From NCBI GenBank assembly GCA_963576735.1, contig OY755198.1:6696001-6760000 (forward strand): a stretch of 64,000 nucleotides of DNA. Reading direction: 5' to 3'. Source of the DNA: Bedellia somnulentella. Lineage: Eukaryota > Arthropoda > Insecta > Lepidoptera > Bedelliidae. This document shows, in pieces, positions 53,291 to 64,000 of this stretch (position 1 is its first letter; every line of letters begins with the position of its first letter). The translations under genes and the position numbers were made by a program. The notes under the pieces were generated by a model that saw only the letters and a program-made list of their open reading frames with translations, had not been told where the DNA came from and did no database searches.

Positions 53291-55098
53291 AATTTGAAAA
53301 TTCAGATAATAAAACACAAAGTATGTGGAAAATAATAAATAGGGAAACGAATAAAAATAAGAACGCGAGAACTAATATAGTAATAAAATCCGATCACAAA
53401 ATAATAAAAAATCCGAAAGTCCTTGCTAATAAATTTAATGAGTATTTTATTTCAATCAGTAATTCTCCTTCTAAGGTTTTAACAGAAGAAAACGGTTTTC
53501 TAGACAACAGAGTGTTAAATACTTTTTTCTTGAGGTGCGTAGAACTCAATGATGTGTATAAGATTATTAAAACAATGAAGAATAAAAAATCTTATGGTAT
53601 AGATGAACTCCCGCCAATTCTAATAAAACAATGTGCTGAAATATTAACTAATCCATATACTACATTAATTAACCAATCATTCAAAGAGGGGATTTTCCCA
53701 GATGCTTTAAAAACGTCCATCGTAAAACCAGTGCATAAAAAGGGACCTAAGACCGATTTAAACAATTACAGACCTATAGCACTCCTACCAACATCAGCAA
53801 AAATTTATGAAAAAGCAATGTTTAATCAGCTCATCAGTTTTTTCGATAAATATAATTTAATAAGTGATAAACAATACGGGTTTAGGTAAAATCGCTCAAC
53901 TACTTTGGCAATCTACAAATTTATAAAATATATCTACGACGTAATAGACACAAAAAAATATTCTATAGGACTCCTACTAGATATGAGTAAGGCGTATGAA
54001 AGAGTTCTACACAAAATACTTTTGGACATACTTAACAGATTAGGCGTTAGGGGAATTGCTTTTGATTGGTTCAAATCTTATCTGCATAATCGTTTTCAAT
54101 GTGTAGAAATAGAGAACACAAACTTGGATAGTGGAGTAATTGAAAGCGTGCGGTCCGATAGGGTTCCCGTAACTGGTTCTATACCGCAGGGAAGTGTACT
54201 TGGCTGCCTACTCTTTCTTGTATATATAAATAGTCTACCAAAAGCCATAAACCAAGATTGTGTAATTTTTGCAGACGACGTCTCATTCTTATTTTCTGTC
54301 TCAAATCCTAATGAATTAGAATATAAATTGCATGATGTTTTAGACAATATATCAAATTGGCTATTAAAACATAATCTAGAATTAAATTTAAAAAAATCCA
54401 AAATAATCCAATTTAAACCTTCACAAAAAAAGCCTCTAGAAATATCAGCAGTATATAAGAATACAAAAATTGACATAGTTAAAACAGCCACATTACTAGG
54501 AATAGATCTTGACACAAATTTAACCTGGCAACCGTATATAATTAAACTAAAAAATAAATTATCGTCTTTTCTTTACGCTCTTCATCAATTGATACGCGTC
54601 ACAGACTTCCAAGTCGCACTGGCAGCCTATTATGCATACGCATACTCTAGATTATCATACGGCGTAATAATATGGGGTAATAGTACTGACATAGGCGAAA
54701 TTTTTATATTACAAAAAAAATGTATAAGAATTCTAACGAATATTGACCAAATGACATCATGCCGACCATTTTTTATTAAACATAATATATTAACACTGAC
54801 TTCAATTTACATATTAGAAAGCTGTAAATTTGTTAGAAAAAATAATGAGTTTTACTCTTCAATGCAAAATAATAAAAGAAATGACCGTTATTTAAATAAA
54901 CTACAAATACCTTTCACCACAATGAAATTAGTATCGTGTAGTCCTCACCACATGCTAATAAAAATTTATAATCACATACCAAATGACATAAAAGATATTA
55001 AAAAACTTAATTTATTTATTACGACTTTAAAAAAACATCTTATCATTAAATGTTACTACAATATTAAGGAGTTTTTTGATGACCAGAACAATAAATAG
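53291..55098 (+). pseudogene. LINE B RT and C-terminal region, one premature stop
   Basis: Same protein as LINE A ORF2 from FENSDNKTQSMWK onward. TAA at 53887-53889 stands where A has a Lys codon (39547), just after YGFR. Otherwise the frame is open from 53254 to the natural stop at 55096-55098, including the segment where A was interrupted. This makes B the reference for how A should read. The ATG at 53254 belongs to the host LINE, not to B. Confidence 0.9.
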
Positions 55099-55243
55099 AA
55101 TGCCCCGATTGCTCTACAACTAGTCTACCACTAAACGATGTTTGCCGTGCCCTTACAGGGCGTCACCTGTACTTATACTGTATTTTTACATTTTTGTAAC
55201 ATCTCATGAACTTGTGACATGCAAATAAATTGAATTGAATTGA
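53291..55243 (+). mobile_element. LINE B: 5'-truncated second copy of LINE A
   Basis: Begins at AATTTGAAAATTCAGATAAT, equivalent to about 38954 in copy A, and runs to the AAATTGAATTGAATTGAA tail. Sequence is almost the same as A throughout. RT (residues up to FADDVSFLF) and C-terminal domain are complete apart from one stop. It interrupts the CCHC-type LINE. I see no convincing target duplication. Confidence 0.92.
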
Positions 55244-55246
55244 ACA

Positions 55247-57003
55247 TAATGTTATCCCTAACGAACTATTCAAACTAAGGTCAACTCCCACACAGTCAGC
55301 GGAATTCATAAATAACTTTTTCATTAACATTGGTAAGAATTTATCTGAACAGGCAAATTTTGAAAAATACTATCAAGCTAATTCTAAACACCCTTCAAGG
55401 CTTAAATCATTTGTTATGATCGATACAGACGTCTCTGAAGTAGAGGGTATTATAAATAACTTAAAAAGTAATAGTGCCCTCGGATGGGATAACATCTCAT
55501 GTAAAGTTTTGAAATTTTGTAAGGATATACTAGCCCCTCCGTTAACTCTCAGATTTCAAAATTGTTTGCCTCAAGGTATATTCCCCGAGTCATTAAAAGA
55601 AGCTGTGGTTATTCCGATTTATAAATCGGGGGATAAAAACCAACCAAATAATTACAGACCGATTTCTCTTTTTCCCACTTTCTCTAAAATTTTGGAATAA
55701 ATAATGAACAGTAGGTTAATAAAATATTTAGATGAAATATCCTTTTTCTCAAGTTGCCAGTTTGGTTTCCGTAAAAAGTTATCAACTGATGACGCAGTCC
55801 ATTGCCTTACAAATGAAATTGTGCAAAATTTGGACAAAGGTATGCATGTTATAGGGATTTTTCTCGACCTCAAAAAAGCCTTTGATACAATTTCAATTCC
55901 AATTTTATTGAAAAAATTAGAAAATATCGGCATTCGGGATACTCAGTTAAAATTATTTGAAAGTTATCTCAGTAATAGACTTCAGTGCCTAAAAATTGGA
56001 GACAATTATAGCACATTTTTAAAAAACCACCCCTTTGGCGTCCCTTAGGGTAGTATCTTAGGACCCAGCCTATTTTTGATTTATATTAATGAGCTATGTA
56101 ATCTCCAACTTAATAACGGCACCATAGTTTCATATGCAGATGACACAGCCTTACTTTTTTCTGCAAAAACAATAGACGAAGCTTATAAATTCGCTCAATC
56201 TGGCTTTAGTATTGTGAATGACTGGCTTTTTAATAATTTTCTGTCCTTGAATACTGATAAAAACGATGTATATGATTTTCGCAAGGAACACTTCTACACC
56301 ATTACTCAATAACACCCCGCTTTATGCACATCACCGCACTTGCACTGATAGCGCACCATGCCTCTGCTCAACTATCTCCAAAGCAATGAACATCAAATAT
56401 CTTGGAATTACTCTCGACGTTACTTTAACTTTTAAGGTCCATATTAATGCACTCTGTAATAGAATTAGAAAACTTATAGTAATATTTAAAAAGTTGAGAC
56501 ACATATGTGACTACGCCTTAATAAAGCAAATCTATCAAGCGCTTGGTCAATCCTTCCTTACTGACTTATTGCATAAAATCTTGGGGAGGTGCTGGCATAA
56601 CCACTATGTTAAAACTGGAACGAGCTCAAAGAGCGCTACTTAAAGTAGCTACTGCGCGCCCTTTCTATTTCCCTACTACCGAACTATATAAACAATGCAA
56701 AGTGCTAACTGTGCGCCAGCTCTTTATTCTATTCACTGTTCTAAAACAGCATGCTAGCTTATACTTCAACCCTGATACACTAAACAGGAGGCGAAAGGAT
56801 ATAGTATGTTTGAATACCTATAGTGCAAAATTTTCCATTACAAATAGATTCTTTATATTTTTAGGACCATAGTTATATAATAAAATTAATAGATTACTAG
56901 TATTATATAACTTAAACAACTTTGAATGCAAGAAAAAACTTCAATCGTGGCTATTAAATCTTACATACACGGAATCAGAGGAATTGCTTAATATAATAAG
57001 TTA
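55247..57003 (+). pseudogene. LINE RT (host element of copy B), heavily mutated
   Basis: The frame reads STPTQSAEFINNFFINIGKN, SALGWDNISCKVLKF, NNYRPISLFPTFSKILE, TAA at 55698-55700, FGFRKKLSTDDAV, LDLKKAFDTI, FGVP, TAG at 56046-56048, [16 protein letters not shown] and YADDTALLF. Shifts follow near 56262 and 56560. The C-terminal part ends near LNIIS at about 57001. Probably the 3' half of the CCHC-ORF1 element, but the endonuclease domain that should lie between is absent on both sides of copy B. Confidence 0.85.
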
Positions 57004-57517
57004 ATATAAGATGTTTTTATTTATTTTTTATCATAATAATACAACTAGTTAGATACAATCGATTCTGAAAATAATTTTTACACTACTTACCAATACCATT
57101 ATATAAAAACTGATAGTTTAAGCCTTTTTTGTTTATTGTTGCCTGAAATACAAATTACCTAGCTCAGGAACAGGAAAATGTTATATTTTGTACTTTAAAT
57201 AACTAACTAGGTTAAGACGAATATTATGTACTTTTGAAAACTGAATAATTTTTTTATTTTTTTTTTATAATAAAATGACTAATTTTTATACCGTAATTTC
57301 CTTCAATATTTTTTCTTTGCTAGTGTTTTTGTTAATGTATCGGGGTAGATCGGGGTATAATTTTTATTATAGGTTATTATTTGATCTTTTAGCTTATAAA
57401 TACTATCAAAAACATCTCCGGAAACGTCCGGATAAATACTGTTTTAAGGGATTAAAGACATTCAGCGAAACATCGTCTAAAAATGAAAATATTTGTTAGC
57501 GTTTTTTAACATGGTGT
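57004..57517. other. Upstream region of the RAG1-like ORF
   Basis: AT-rich. A 74-codon open frame at 57275-57499 (TSSKNENIC end) is unrecognised. TTTGTTTGTTTTAG at 57518-57531 is a good splice acceptor lying inside the first codons of the RAG1-like ORF, so an upstream exon is possible, but I find no matching donor. No Transib-type terminus seen. Confidence 0.4.
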
Positions 57518-59566
57518 TTGTTTGTTTTAGGTTCAGTGGGTACGTCAGGAGTAAGGATTGTTACCCGACAATACTTGTTTGATCTCATGAAGAAAGAAAA
57601 TTTGCCTAATTTAGATGCCAAATTAAACTATCTTAAGGGTAAACTTTTATCATGTGACGGTTACAATGAAGACCAAATTCTTAATTTAAAACGTGGTTTT
57701 GCCTATTTTAAATCAGAACTAAAACAAAGGTGGACCAAAGCTCATTATAAAGAAGACAATTTTATAAAATACAACCGGTCTTGGCTAGAAGGTACTTTTG
57801 AAATACCTGTTGTTAAAACTTCACATAAACGGCCAGGTCGACCATCCAAATTATTTGAAGACGCAAGTGAGAGGAGTAAAAGGCGCAAGACTGAAAAACT
57901 TCGTTCAAATTTTGAAAAGGAGATCATAATACATGCTGCGAAAGTGGAGTTGGGGAAATCTGGTAAGAAAGATGCATCAAACGTCCTAAAAGATATCACT
58001 AGTACTCCAACACGTGCAACTAAATATAAAAAGGCATTTCATCTTACCAAATTAAGTAAAGAGCACCTCTCCTTGACACCAATGCAAGCTTTGCAAATGT
58101 TTATAGATGCCGATTTGACACAAGGACAGTACGACATTATAAGAAAGACCAATAAGAAGTTTTTTCCGTGCTATAGTGCCTTACAAAAAGCCAAGAAGAA
58201 ATGTTACCCACCTCAAGAATCGTGTACAGTAACGAGTACCAGTGCCGAAGCTCAGTTACAGCCTCTAATGGATGTTACCGTTAGGCGTTTATCGGAATAC
58301 CTAGAAGAGGTATTGATAACTTTAAAGGAGCAAGAGCGTGAAAACTTAACTATAATTAATAAATGGGGCTGCGATGGGTCCCAACAATCACAGTATAAGC
58401 AAAAGCATGAAAGTGATATTGATTCTGATTCAAACATATTCCCAAGCTGCTTCGTGCCCCTTCAATTAGTTTGTGGAGATAACAATGAAAAAATTGTATG
58501 GAATAATCCAACGCCCTCTTCGCCGCGATTCTGTCGACCAATAAGATTCCGTTTTATCAAGGAAACTAATGTTGTCACTGAAGAGGAAATAAGACAGGTT
58601 AAAAGCGCTATCAACTCTTTAGTCCCAACAGAGGTCGATATAGCAGGGAAGAAATTCATAATTAAGCACATTTTTATAATGACTATGGTTGACGGAAAGG
58701 TCTGCAATGCAGCCACAGGTACGAAGTCTACAAGTAGGTGCTACATCTGTGGAGCAACCTCGAAAGATTTTAATAAATTGGACTACACAAGAGAAGTGAA
58801 TTTTGCAGCCCTTGAATTCGGCATATCGGTGTTACACGCACGAATTCGGGTATTTGAATCTATTGTACATTTAGCCTACAAACTTCAGGTGAAAAAATAC
58901 AGGGAAAGAAAATCAAAAGAAGAGAAAGACCTAGAAGAACAAACCAAAAAAGAAATACAAGCAAGGTTTCGCACTGAGACAGGTCTAATAATAGATATGC
59001 CTAAATCGAATTTCGGTAATACAAATGATGGAAATACCAGCAGAAGGTTCTTTGAGGACCCCAGATTAGCCGCTGAAATAACTGGTATCAGTTACGAGCT
59101 TATTTATAGATTAAAGGTCATATTAGAAGCAATTTTAAGCGGGTTCAAAATTGATCCCGTAAAATATGAAAGATACGCTTCAGAAACTGCTCGCATTTAT
59201 GTGAACCTATACGATTGGCATCCTATGACGCCAACAATGCACAAGATTTTAGTCCATGGCGCAGTTATAATTGAAAAGGCATTATTACCAATCGGACAGC
59301 TTTCTGAGGAAGCAGCTGAGGCTCGCAACAAACATTTTAGATGTTACCGCCAAGATTTTGCGAGGAAATTTTCTAGAATAAACTGTAATCAGGATATTTT
59401 TAATCGCCTCCTTCTCAGTTCAGATCCTCTGCTCAGTAGTATGCGAACTGTGAAAAAAAGGAAAGCAGAAACATTTTTGCCTGAAACCTTGGCTATGTTT
59501 GTATCTGCGAAATCGAACTTATCCGAAAATTCATCAGAGAGCGACGAAGAAACTCAAGAAATTTAA
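57518..59566 (+). CDS. RAG1/Transib-type transposase, 682 aa, intact
   Basis: Reads like the catalytic core of RAG1. Motifs in order: KWGCDGSQQSQYKQ with Asp 286; NPTPSSPRFCRPIRF; MTMVDGKVCN with Asp 392; CYICGATSKDF with Cys 408 and 411; HKILVHG with His 575 and 580; and SEEAAEARNKHFR with Glu 597. Spacing Asp-Asp is 106 (108 in mouse RAG1, D600-D708), and the C2H2 set matches the RAG1 zinc site. The N-terminal 270 residues are basic and unrecognised. It would cut and paste DNA at paired inverted ends. The start could be a splice acceptor (see upstream entry). The gene has no stop or shift, unlike its neighbours. Terminal repeats were not found, so a stranded or domesticated copy cannot be told apart. 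Confidence 0.88.
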   Translation: MFVLGSVGTSGVRIVTRQYLFDLMKKENLPNLDAKLNYLKGKLLSCDGYNEDQILNLKRGFAYFKSELKQRWTKAHYKEDNFIKYNRSWLEGTFEIPVVKTSHKRPGRPSKLFEDASERSKRRKTEKLRSNFEKEIIIHAAKVELGKSGKKDASNVLKDITSTPTRATKYKKAFHLTKLSKEHLSLTPMQALQMFIDADLTQGQYDIIRKTNKKFFPCYSALQKAKKKCYPPQESCTVTSTSAEAQLQPLMDVTVRRLSEYLEEVLITLKEQERENLTIINKWGCDGSQQSQYKQKHESDIDSDSNIFPSCFVPLQLVCGDNNEKIVWNNPTPSSPRFCRPIRFRFIKETNVVTEEEIRQVKSAINSLVPTEVDIAGKKFIIKHIFIMTMVDGKVCNAATGTKSTSRCYICGATSKDFNKLDYTREVNFAALEFGISVLHARIRVFESIVHLAYKLQVKKYRERKSKEEKDLEEQTKKEIQARFRTETGLIIDMPKSNFGNTNDGNTSRRFFEDPRLAAEITGISYELIYRLKVILEAILSGFKIDPVKYERYASETARIYVNLYDWHPMTPTMHKILVHGAVIIEKALLPIGQLSEEAAEARNKHFRCYRQDFARKFSRINCNQDIFNRLLLSSDPLLSSMRTVKKRKAETFLPETLAMFVSAKSNLSENSSESDEETQEI

Positions 59567-59621
59567 CATTATTATGTTTTCCTTTGTACGAATACAGCAA
59601 TCTTGATCTTTTTTAATTTGT

Positions 59622-62470
59622 ATTTTTTTTTTTTGGAAAAAATATATATATTTTTTGTAAAATACATTTTTTTGTTTATTTACTCTGTTTAGATACCAAT
59701 TAAACATTCAAATAATTTTGGCCGCGTAGATCGTGCAAATACTTGTATGTGGGCCGTGGGAGCACAAGTATGTGAACTTGCAACGAAGATTATGGGGGGC
59801 AGCAGGATTATTAAGGGCATGATATAAAATACAGAGAATATGAGTATTCCTCCGAAGTCGAATTTGGAGCCACTTTAGTTGAGCGCGGTACTCAGAAATA
59901 TGATCGTATTTACGTAATCCACAAATAAATCGGATACATAAATTCTGGAGACGTTCGAGTTTGTTAAGTAGCTCCTCTGTGAGGTAAAGATAGCTTACAT
60001 CTGCGTAATCGAGAATCGGAAGCAGTAGAGACTGCGCCAGCGTAATCTTAGTGTGGTGAGGCAGGAAAAATTGCAAGCGCTTAAGTGAGTGACAGGATGC
60101 AAAGACTTTTTTACTTACGGCTTCCACTTGGGGCAACCACGAAAATGTACTGTCCATAATAACTCCCAAATTCTTGACAGAATTGACGAAGCGAATATCG
60201 GTGCCATCATAGGTCAACTTCTTATCTAGAGCAATATTTGCTTTATACAACAACCTCGAACTGCCAAAAATAATTGCCTTTGACTTATCAGGATTCAGAA
60301 GAAGTCCAAACTTCTTCACCCATTTCGATATTATCTCCAGGTTGTTATTTATGACATCAACTGCCGAGTTTATATCTTCCGGAAGAGCTCTTGTGTAGAT
60401 TTGAAGGTCGTCTGCATATAAGTGATAGAGAGAAGTAAGTTCTTTAGCTAAGATATTAATAAATAGTGAAAAAAGCAAAGGAGAAAGTACGCCGCCTTGC
60501 GGGACGCCAGCTAGTAACGGGCACCAAGCAGAGCTCTCTGCGTCGCGTCGGTGCGTACGCACTGCTGACGACCTTTAAGGTAAGATTCGAACCAATTGGT
60601 GACTGTCGGAGATACGTTAAGAGATCTTAAAATGCCAAGAAGTATATCAAGATCCACAGTGTTAAATGCGTTACCGAAATCTAAAAGTGTAAGCACTGTA
60701 ACTTGGTGATTTTCCATATTTAAGCGAATATCATCCGTGACCTTGATAAGAGCAGTAACAGTGCTATGACCTATTCGGAACCCAGACTGGAAATCGTTCA
60801 GCAAATGGTGAGTGGAAAGGAAGTTGGAAAATTGTTCGAATACGAGGCGTTCAAGAACTTTTGATAGGAATGGTAGGATGGAAATTGGGCGAAATTGGGA
60901 TAAGGTGGTTGGGTTAGGAACTTTAGGAATAGGGACAATGAAGGCATTCTTCTACATTCTAGGGAATGAACAAGAGAGTAGGGATAAGTTCATTAAATTT
61001 GTAATGTGTGGCAAAACTATTTCCAGAATAGGATTAATCATTAAAGCACTAACGTTGTCAGTACCTGTTGCCTTGCTGGTTATATTAGAAATACATCTTT
61101 TAACGTCACGACCAGAGACCAATTTGAAAGTGAATTGTGGGCAATCAGGGGTAGGTGTGGAAACAAGATTGTTCAGAGCCTCAGCTTTAAATTGATCACT
61201 AATGGTCAAGGGAGGAGTGGAGAAATGCGTATTTAAGTGTATTGAGGTCTGTATCTATAGGAGAATTGGCCTGAGATTTTCCTATGCCCAGTGTTTTAAG
61301 GAATGACCATAACTGTGAGGTGTCACAATCGTCAATGGAAGCATGGATATATCGTTGCATCTCTACACACTCTATTACAGCGATTCCTCAGCTCCTTATA
61401 TTGTTGCAAGTGCTCATCCGTCGGTTGTTTTTTATAGCAATATCGAGCATGATCCCGCTTACTCATGAGATTTTTAATTTTGTCAGTAAGCCATGGAGCA
61501 GGTAATTGTTTCATGCGGACTGAACGAAGGGGAGCAGCGTTTTTGTCATAAAGGTCGGTCAGGAGAGTATTAAACCGTTCAATCCTTTCATAAATCTCGT
61601 CAATGCTGTCGTGTTGTGCCCAATCAACAGCTTTTGCATCTTCACATAGCTGCTGCAAGTCCATTCTCTTAAAATTACGCTGGAGAATAGTACGCTTTTT
61701 CGGTTTGGGAGTACGGAAGTTATAAGAGAGATAAAGAAGATCATGGTAGGAGAAACAGTCAGCAGTTAGTTGCCCATGATTGAGGACGAGGTCAGGAGAA
61801 GAAACAGTTATTAGATCTAGAAGTGTAGGATCGGAGTGAGGTGGATGGTGAGTAGCATCAAGAGGCAAGATGTGGAGATTTTTTGCTGTTGTGATGGAGC
61901 ATAACGCTTTTGAGCGGTGATCGTTTTTTAAAAGACATGTATTAAAGTCACCCATGACTATGGTGTTATCAAAATTAGGAGTATAATCATCGAGAAGTTT
62001 TTCATACGTAATTGATCGTCATACAAGGGCTATAGTAGACTCCAAGGAGAACCCTGCTGAAGTTGAGACGCACTTCTAAGAAGAGATGCTCAGCCTTCCC
62101 ATTATATTTACTCGGAGATCTACTGACAATGGTGTAAGGAATGTGGCCCCGAAGGTATATGGCCACTCCACCGCCACCTTTATTCGTGTGATCGTTACGT
62201 ACTAATTTAAACCCGGGTAATGGGTATATAGAGGAGTTAAGAGAGGGTTTTAACCAGGATTCAGAAACTAGAATGGCATGTATATTGCTATTATCAAATG
62301 ATGTAAGCATATCGGAATGGTGCGAAGGAATACTCTGAGCATTAATATGGACCACGTTGAATGCTTTGCGATACTTAGAAAATTCGGTATTGAGAGTAGT
62401 TGACAACGGGACATACGATATATCAAGAGAGGTGGAACCTATTGAAGAACATGATAGAAAGCCATCACCA
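59622..62470 (-). mobile_element. Decayed LINE (Jockey/CR1-type), minus strand
   Basis: Poly(A)-type run at 59622-59634 (T on plus), a short 3' UTR, then ORF2 up to about 62406 with several breaks. No ORF1 is recognised beyond 62470, so the copy is 5'-truncated. It begins only 55 bases after the RAG1-like stop. Confidence 0.82.
59708..62406 (-). pseudogene. LINE ORF2 with multiple frameshifts
   Basis: From the right: VVHINAQSIPSHHSDML, LVSESWLKP and GGGGVAIYLRG (62406-62002); after a shift MGDFNTCLLKNDHRSKAL, SYHDLLYLSYNF (61955-61340); KRCISNITSKATGTDNVSAL (61209-60952); FQSGFRIGHSTVTALIK and LDFGNAFNTVD (60804-60540); then GVPQGGVLSPLLFSLFINIL and HLYADDLQIYTR to the stop at 59708. APE endonuclease and RT are both there but broken in at least four places. 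DFGNAF probably was DF(S)KAF. Non-functional. Confidence 0.87.
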
Positions 62471-63371
62471 TCACTGCCGGCAGAGTCATAAATACTTATA
62501 TATAATATAATAATAAATATTAATAAATACTAATTTCAATGTGCACAACTAGGCTACTTTACTTACTAATGTACCTAACTATTATAAATTATTTATTAAA
62601 AAATAAAAATCTCAATCTGCACAGCCCTTGCAAAAGAAAAGAGCAATAAATATAAATTATACAAAGAAAACTGGGCAAGGCTATCTTTATTTTAAGGTTT
62701 TTATAAATTTCTGAACGCAGTTTAATTTGTCTATGGCTGCTCTGTGAAAAGTGAAACGTCAAAGTCAAAAATGTCTCAAATATTATCTTTTTGCTCAGAC
62801 CTTAGACTATATAGACAGAGTCATAATGCAACGGGAGAGTACCTCTTTTAGAAAGCAATATTTTTCCCTGTAATGTTGCGATCACTAGAAAACAATTACC
62901 CCAAAATACTATAATCACCATTCTAAAAGCTACTTTTTAATTTAAAATTGATTACGTCAATTTATTGTTACGTCGTTTTATTTATTGTAAAGGTTTACTG
63001 TTTACTATATTATTTCCTGCAATCATATAATTATACATACTTGCTCCTAGTATTATACAATCTTTTTTGTTTAATTTTACCATTTATACTGATGTTTAAT
63101 ACACCGTGAAATCTAAAGCATTGTACTAACTATCAGGGATGAATCTTCCCATGATTACGAACAAATTTTTGTACGGGACTAACTTTGTTACTGGACAAAA
63201 AAAAACACCTGTCCATAAGTGCAAGTTATGTAAATATCATACGGGTCATCATGGGTATAGTAGGGTCTATGTTTGTATTTTGAAAAATAAAAGACAGCAC
63301 TATTTTGTACATGAGTTTTATTGCATTATTTACTATTGACCTTTAAACAAAATCAGTTTCATTCGTCTATT
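62471..63371. other. Anonymous AT-rich DNA
   Basis: No gene that I can support. An open frame at 63139-63339 has one CxxC (CKLCKYH) but no relative that I recognise. Confidence 0.5.
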
Positions 63372-63933
63372 TCAGTCACATTTTTCAAAAGATGATGTAT
63401 TCGTACATCTAAGTATTTTATATTTGGTTGATTTCCAATTGCATCTTCCAGTGGCCGCAATCCATTTTTCTCGTAGATTCGGGTCTTTAGGAAAACTGTA
63501 ATGAATACGAAGAAATTAAATAAATATAACAAATTTATTACTTACTAATTCCGTAGATAACAATTGGAAATCATTCAGCGTCGCTATAGCGCGACGAAAT
63601 ACATAATATACTCACTCATTAACATCAGTTTACTAATTTGAAAATTTTACCCTAACGACAGGGTAGGATGAAAACGTGAATTATGGCAACACTGAGATAC
63701 TGCATATTTTTAGGTTATGCTATTAAAAAATTGCTCAAAATAACTAAAGAAAACGCTAGTAATCTAGTTCAACGTAATTAACATTTGAATCACTTTTTTT
63801 CTGATCGCGCAATGTATTTATTATGTATTTATCTGTAGAAAAACATTAAAAAACTCACTCACTTGTGGAAAGTCAATCCTTCGATGTGTTTTTCGCTGCG
63901 GCTTCCGCAGCCAAGCACGCTCTGCACGCTACA
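63372..63933 (-). pseudogene. THAP-domain remnant with one intron
   Basis: Minus strand. Exon 1 (63933-63863) reads CSVQSVLGCGSRSEKHIEGL then TFH, ending AA|GTGAGT. The intron is 63862-63496, with acceptor CATTACAG. Exon 2 (63495-63372) gives NFPKDPNLREKWIAATGRCNWK, then STKYKI and FEKCD and a stop. Spliced, this matches the THAP zinc finger: C-x-C start, FP, W, and the intron before FP that many THAP genes have. A 9-bp tandem copy (AGCGTGCAG) adds three residues between the first two Cys. The C-x-x-H end is worn, there is no ATG, and stops lie just upstream. It is either a broken host gene or the DNA-binding end of a lost transposase gene. Confidence 0.55.
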
Positions 63934-64000
63934 CCCAACCACACCTCACTAAATAATAACTTAACTAATGGAGTCTCTTTTCTCACAATAACAATATACA

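Noticed and set aside
63139..63339. 66-codon frame with CKLCKYHTGHHG
   Set aside because: Only one CxxC and no second ligand pair; no family recognised and it is near the random length limit.
1..64000. CRISPR array or bacterial operon
   Set aside because: Tandem repeats present (143 bp, 52 bp, ATGT, AT) lack spacer structure, and all proteins are eukaryotic TE types.

Overview
The window reads as lepidopteran (moth or butterfly) nuclear DNA with almost no recognisable host gene. It is AT-rich and carries tRNA-headed SINEs with a GTGAGGGAAAACATCGTGAGG-like core, RTE-type tails ending in GCTGATGATGATGAG, and many non-LTR ORFs of kinds common in Lepidoptera. Nearly everything I can identify is a transposable element (TE) or its remains, stacked by repeated insertion. 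I assign the order from sequence alone; no database search was run.

Layout. 1-8408 (minus): a BEL/Pao LTR element with an envelope-like gene. A 5'-truncated LINE (4044-5698) has landed in its RT and is fused in frame, giving a 1381-residue chimeric ORF. 8409-12838: non-coding DNA with a short tandem repeat, then a 723-aa transposase-like ORF (10069-12240, minus). 12839-28168: a gypsy-type element (minus) with 114-bp LTRs and a 5-bp GTTAC target duplication. It has been opened twice: by a structurally complete DIRS element (15603-21442, plus), and by a 4.9-kb TA-flanked inverted-repeat element (23237-28157) that has itself collected SINEs. 28174-34140: gene-free, SINE and repeat fragments. 34141-35963: a SINE-like repeat split by a decayed hAT element with an 8-bp target duplication.

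35964-50085 is a nest four deep: a PHD-finger/APE/RT LINE (A) is split by a 9.2-kb TA-flanked inverted-repeat element (40016-49196), which is split by a mariner (42227-48262), which is split by a Jockey-like LINE (43432-48179). Reading across the mariner shows that the 9.2-kb element once carried its own transposase. 50086-51885 holds a 94-bp AT palindrome and a LINE tail. 51886-57003 is a CCHC-ORF1 LINE interrupted by a second, very similar copy (B) of LINE A. 57518-59566 is an intact 682-aa RAG1/Transib-type transposase ORF retaining the three acidic residues and the zinc ligands expected of the family. 59622-62470 (minus) is a decayed LINE. The right edge holds a two-exon THAP-domain remnant (63372-63933, minus).

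As a system, the window is a record of element-into-element insertion. The most informative items are the DIRS internal complementary region, which spells its own circle junction; the two TA-flanked elements that share a design (TCGACG termini, TIR inner half repeated subterminally); the intact RAG1-like ORF; and the BEL/Pao-LINE chimera.
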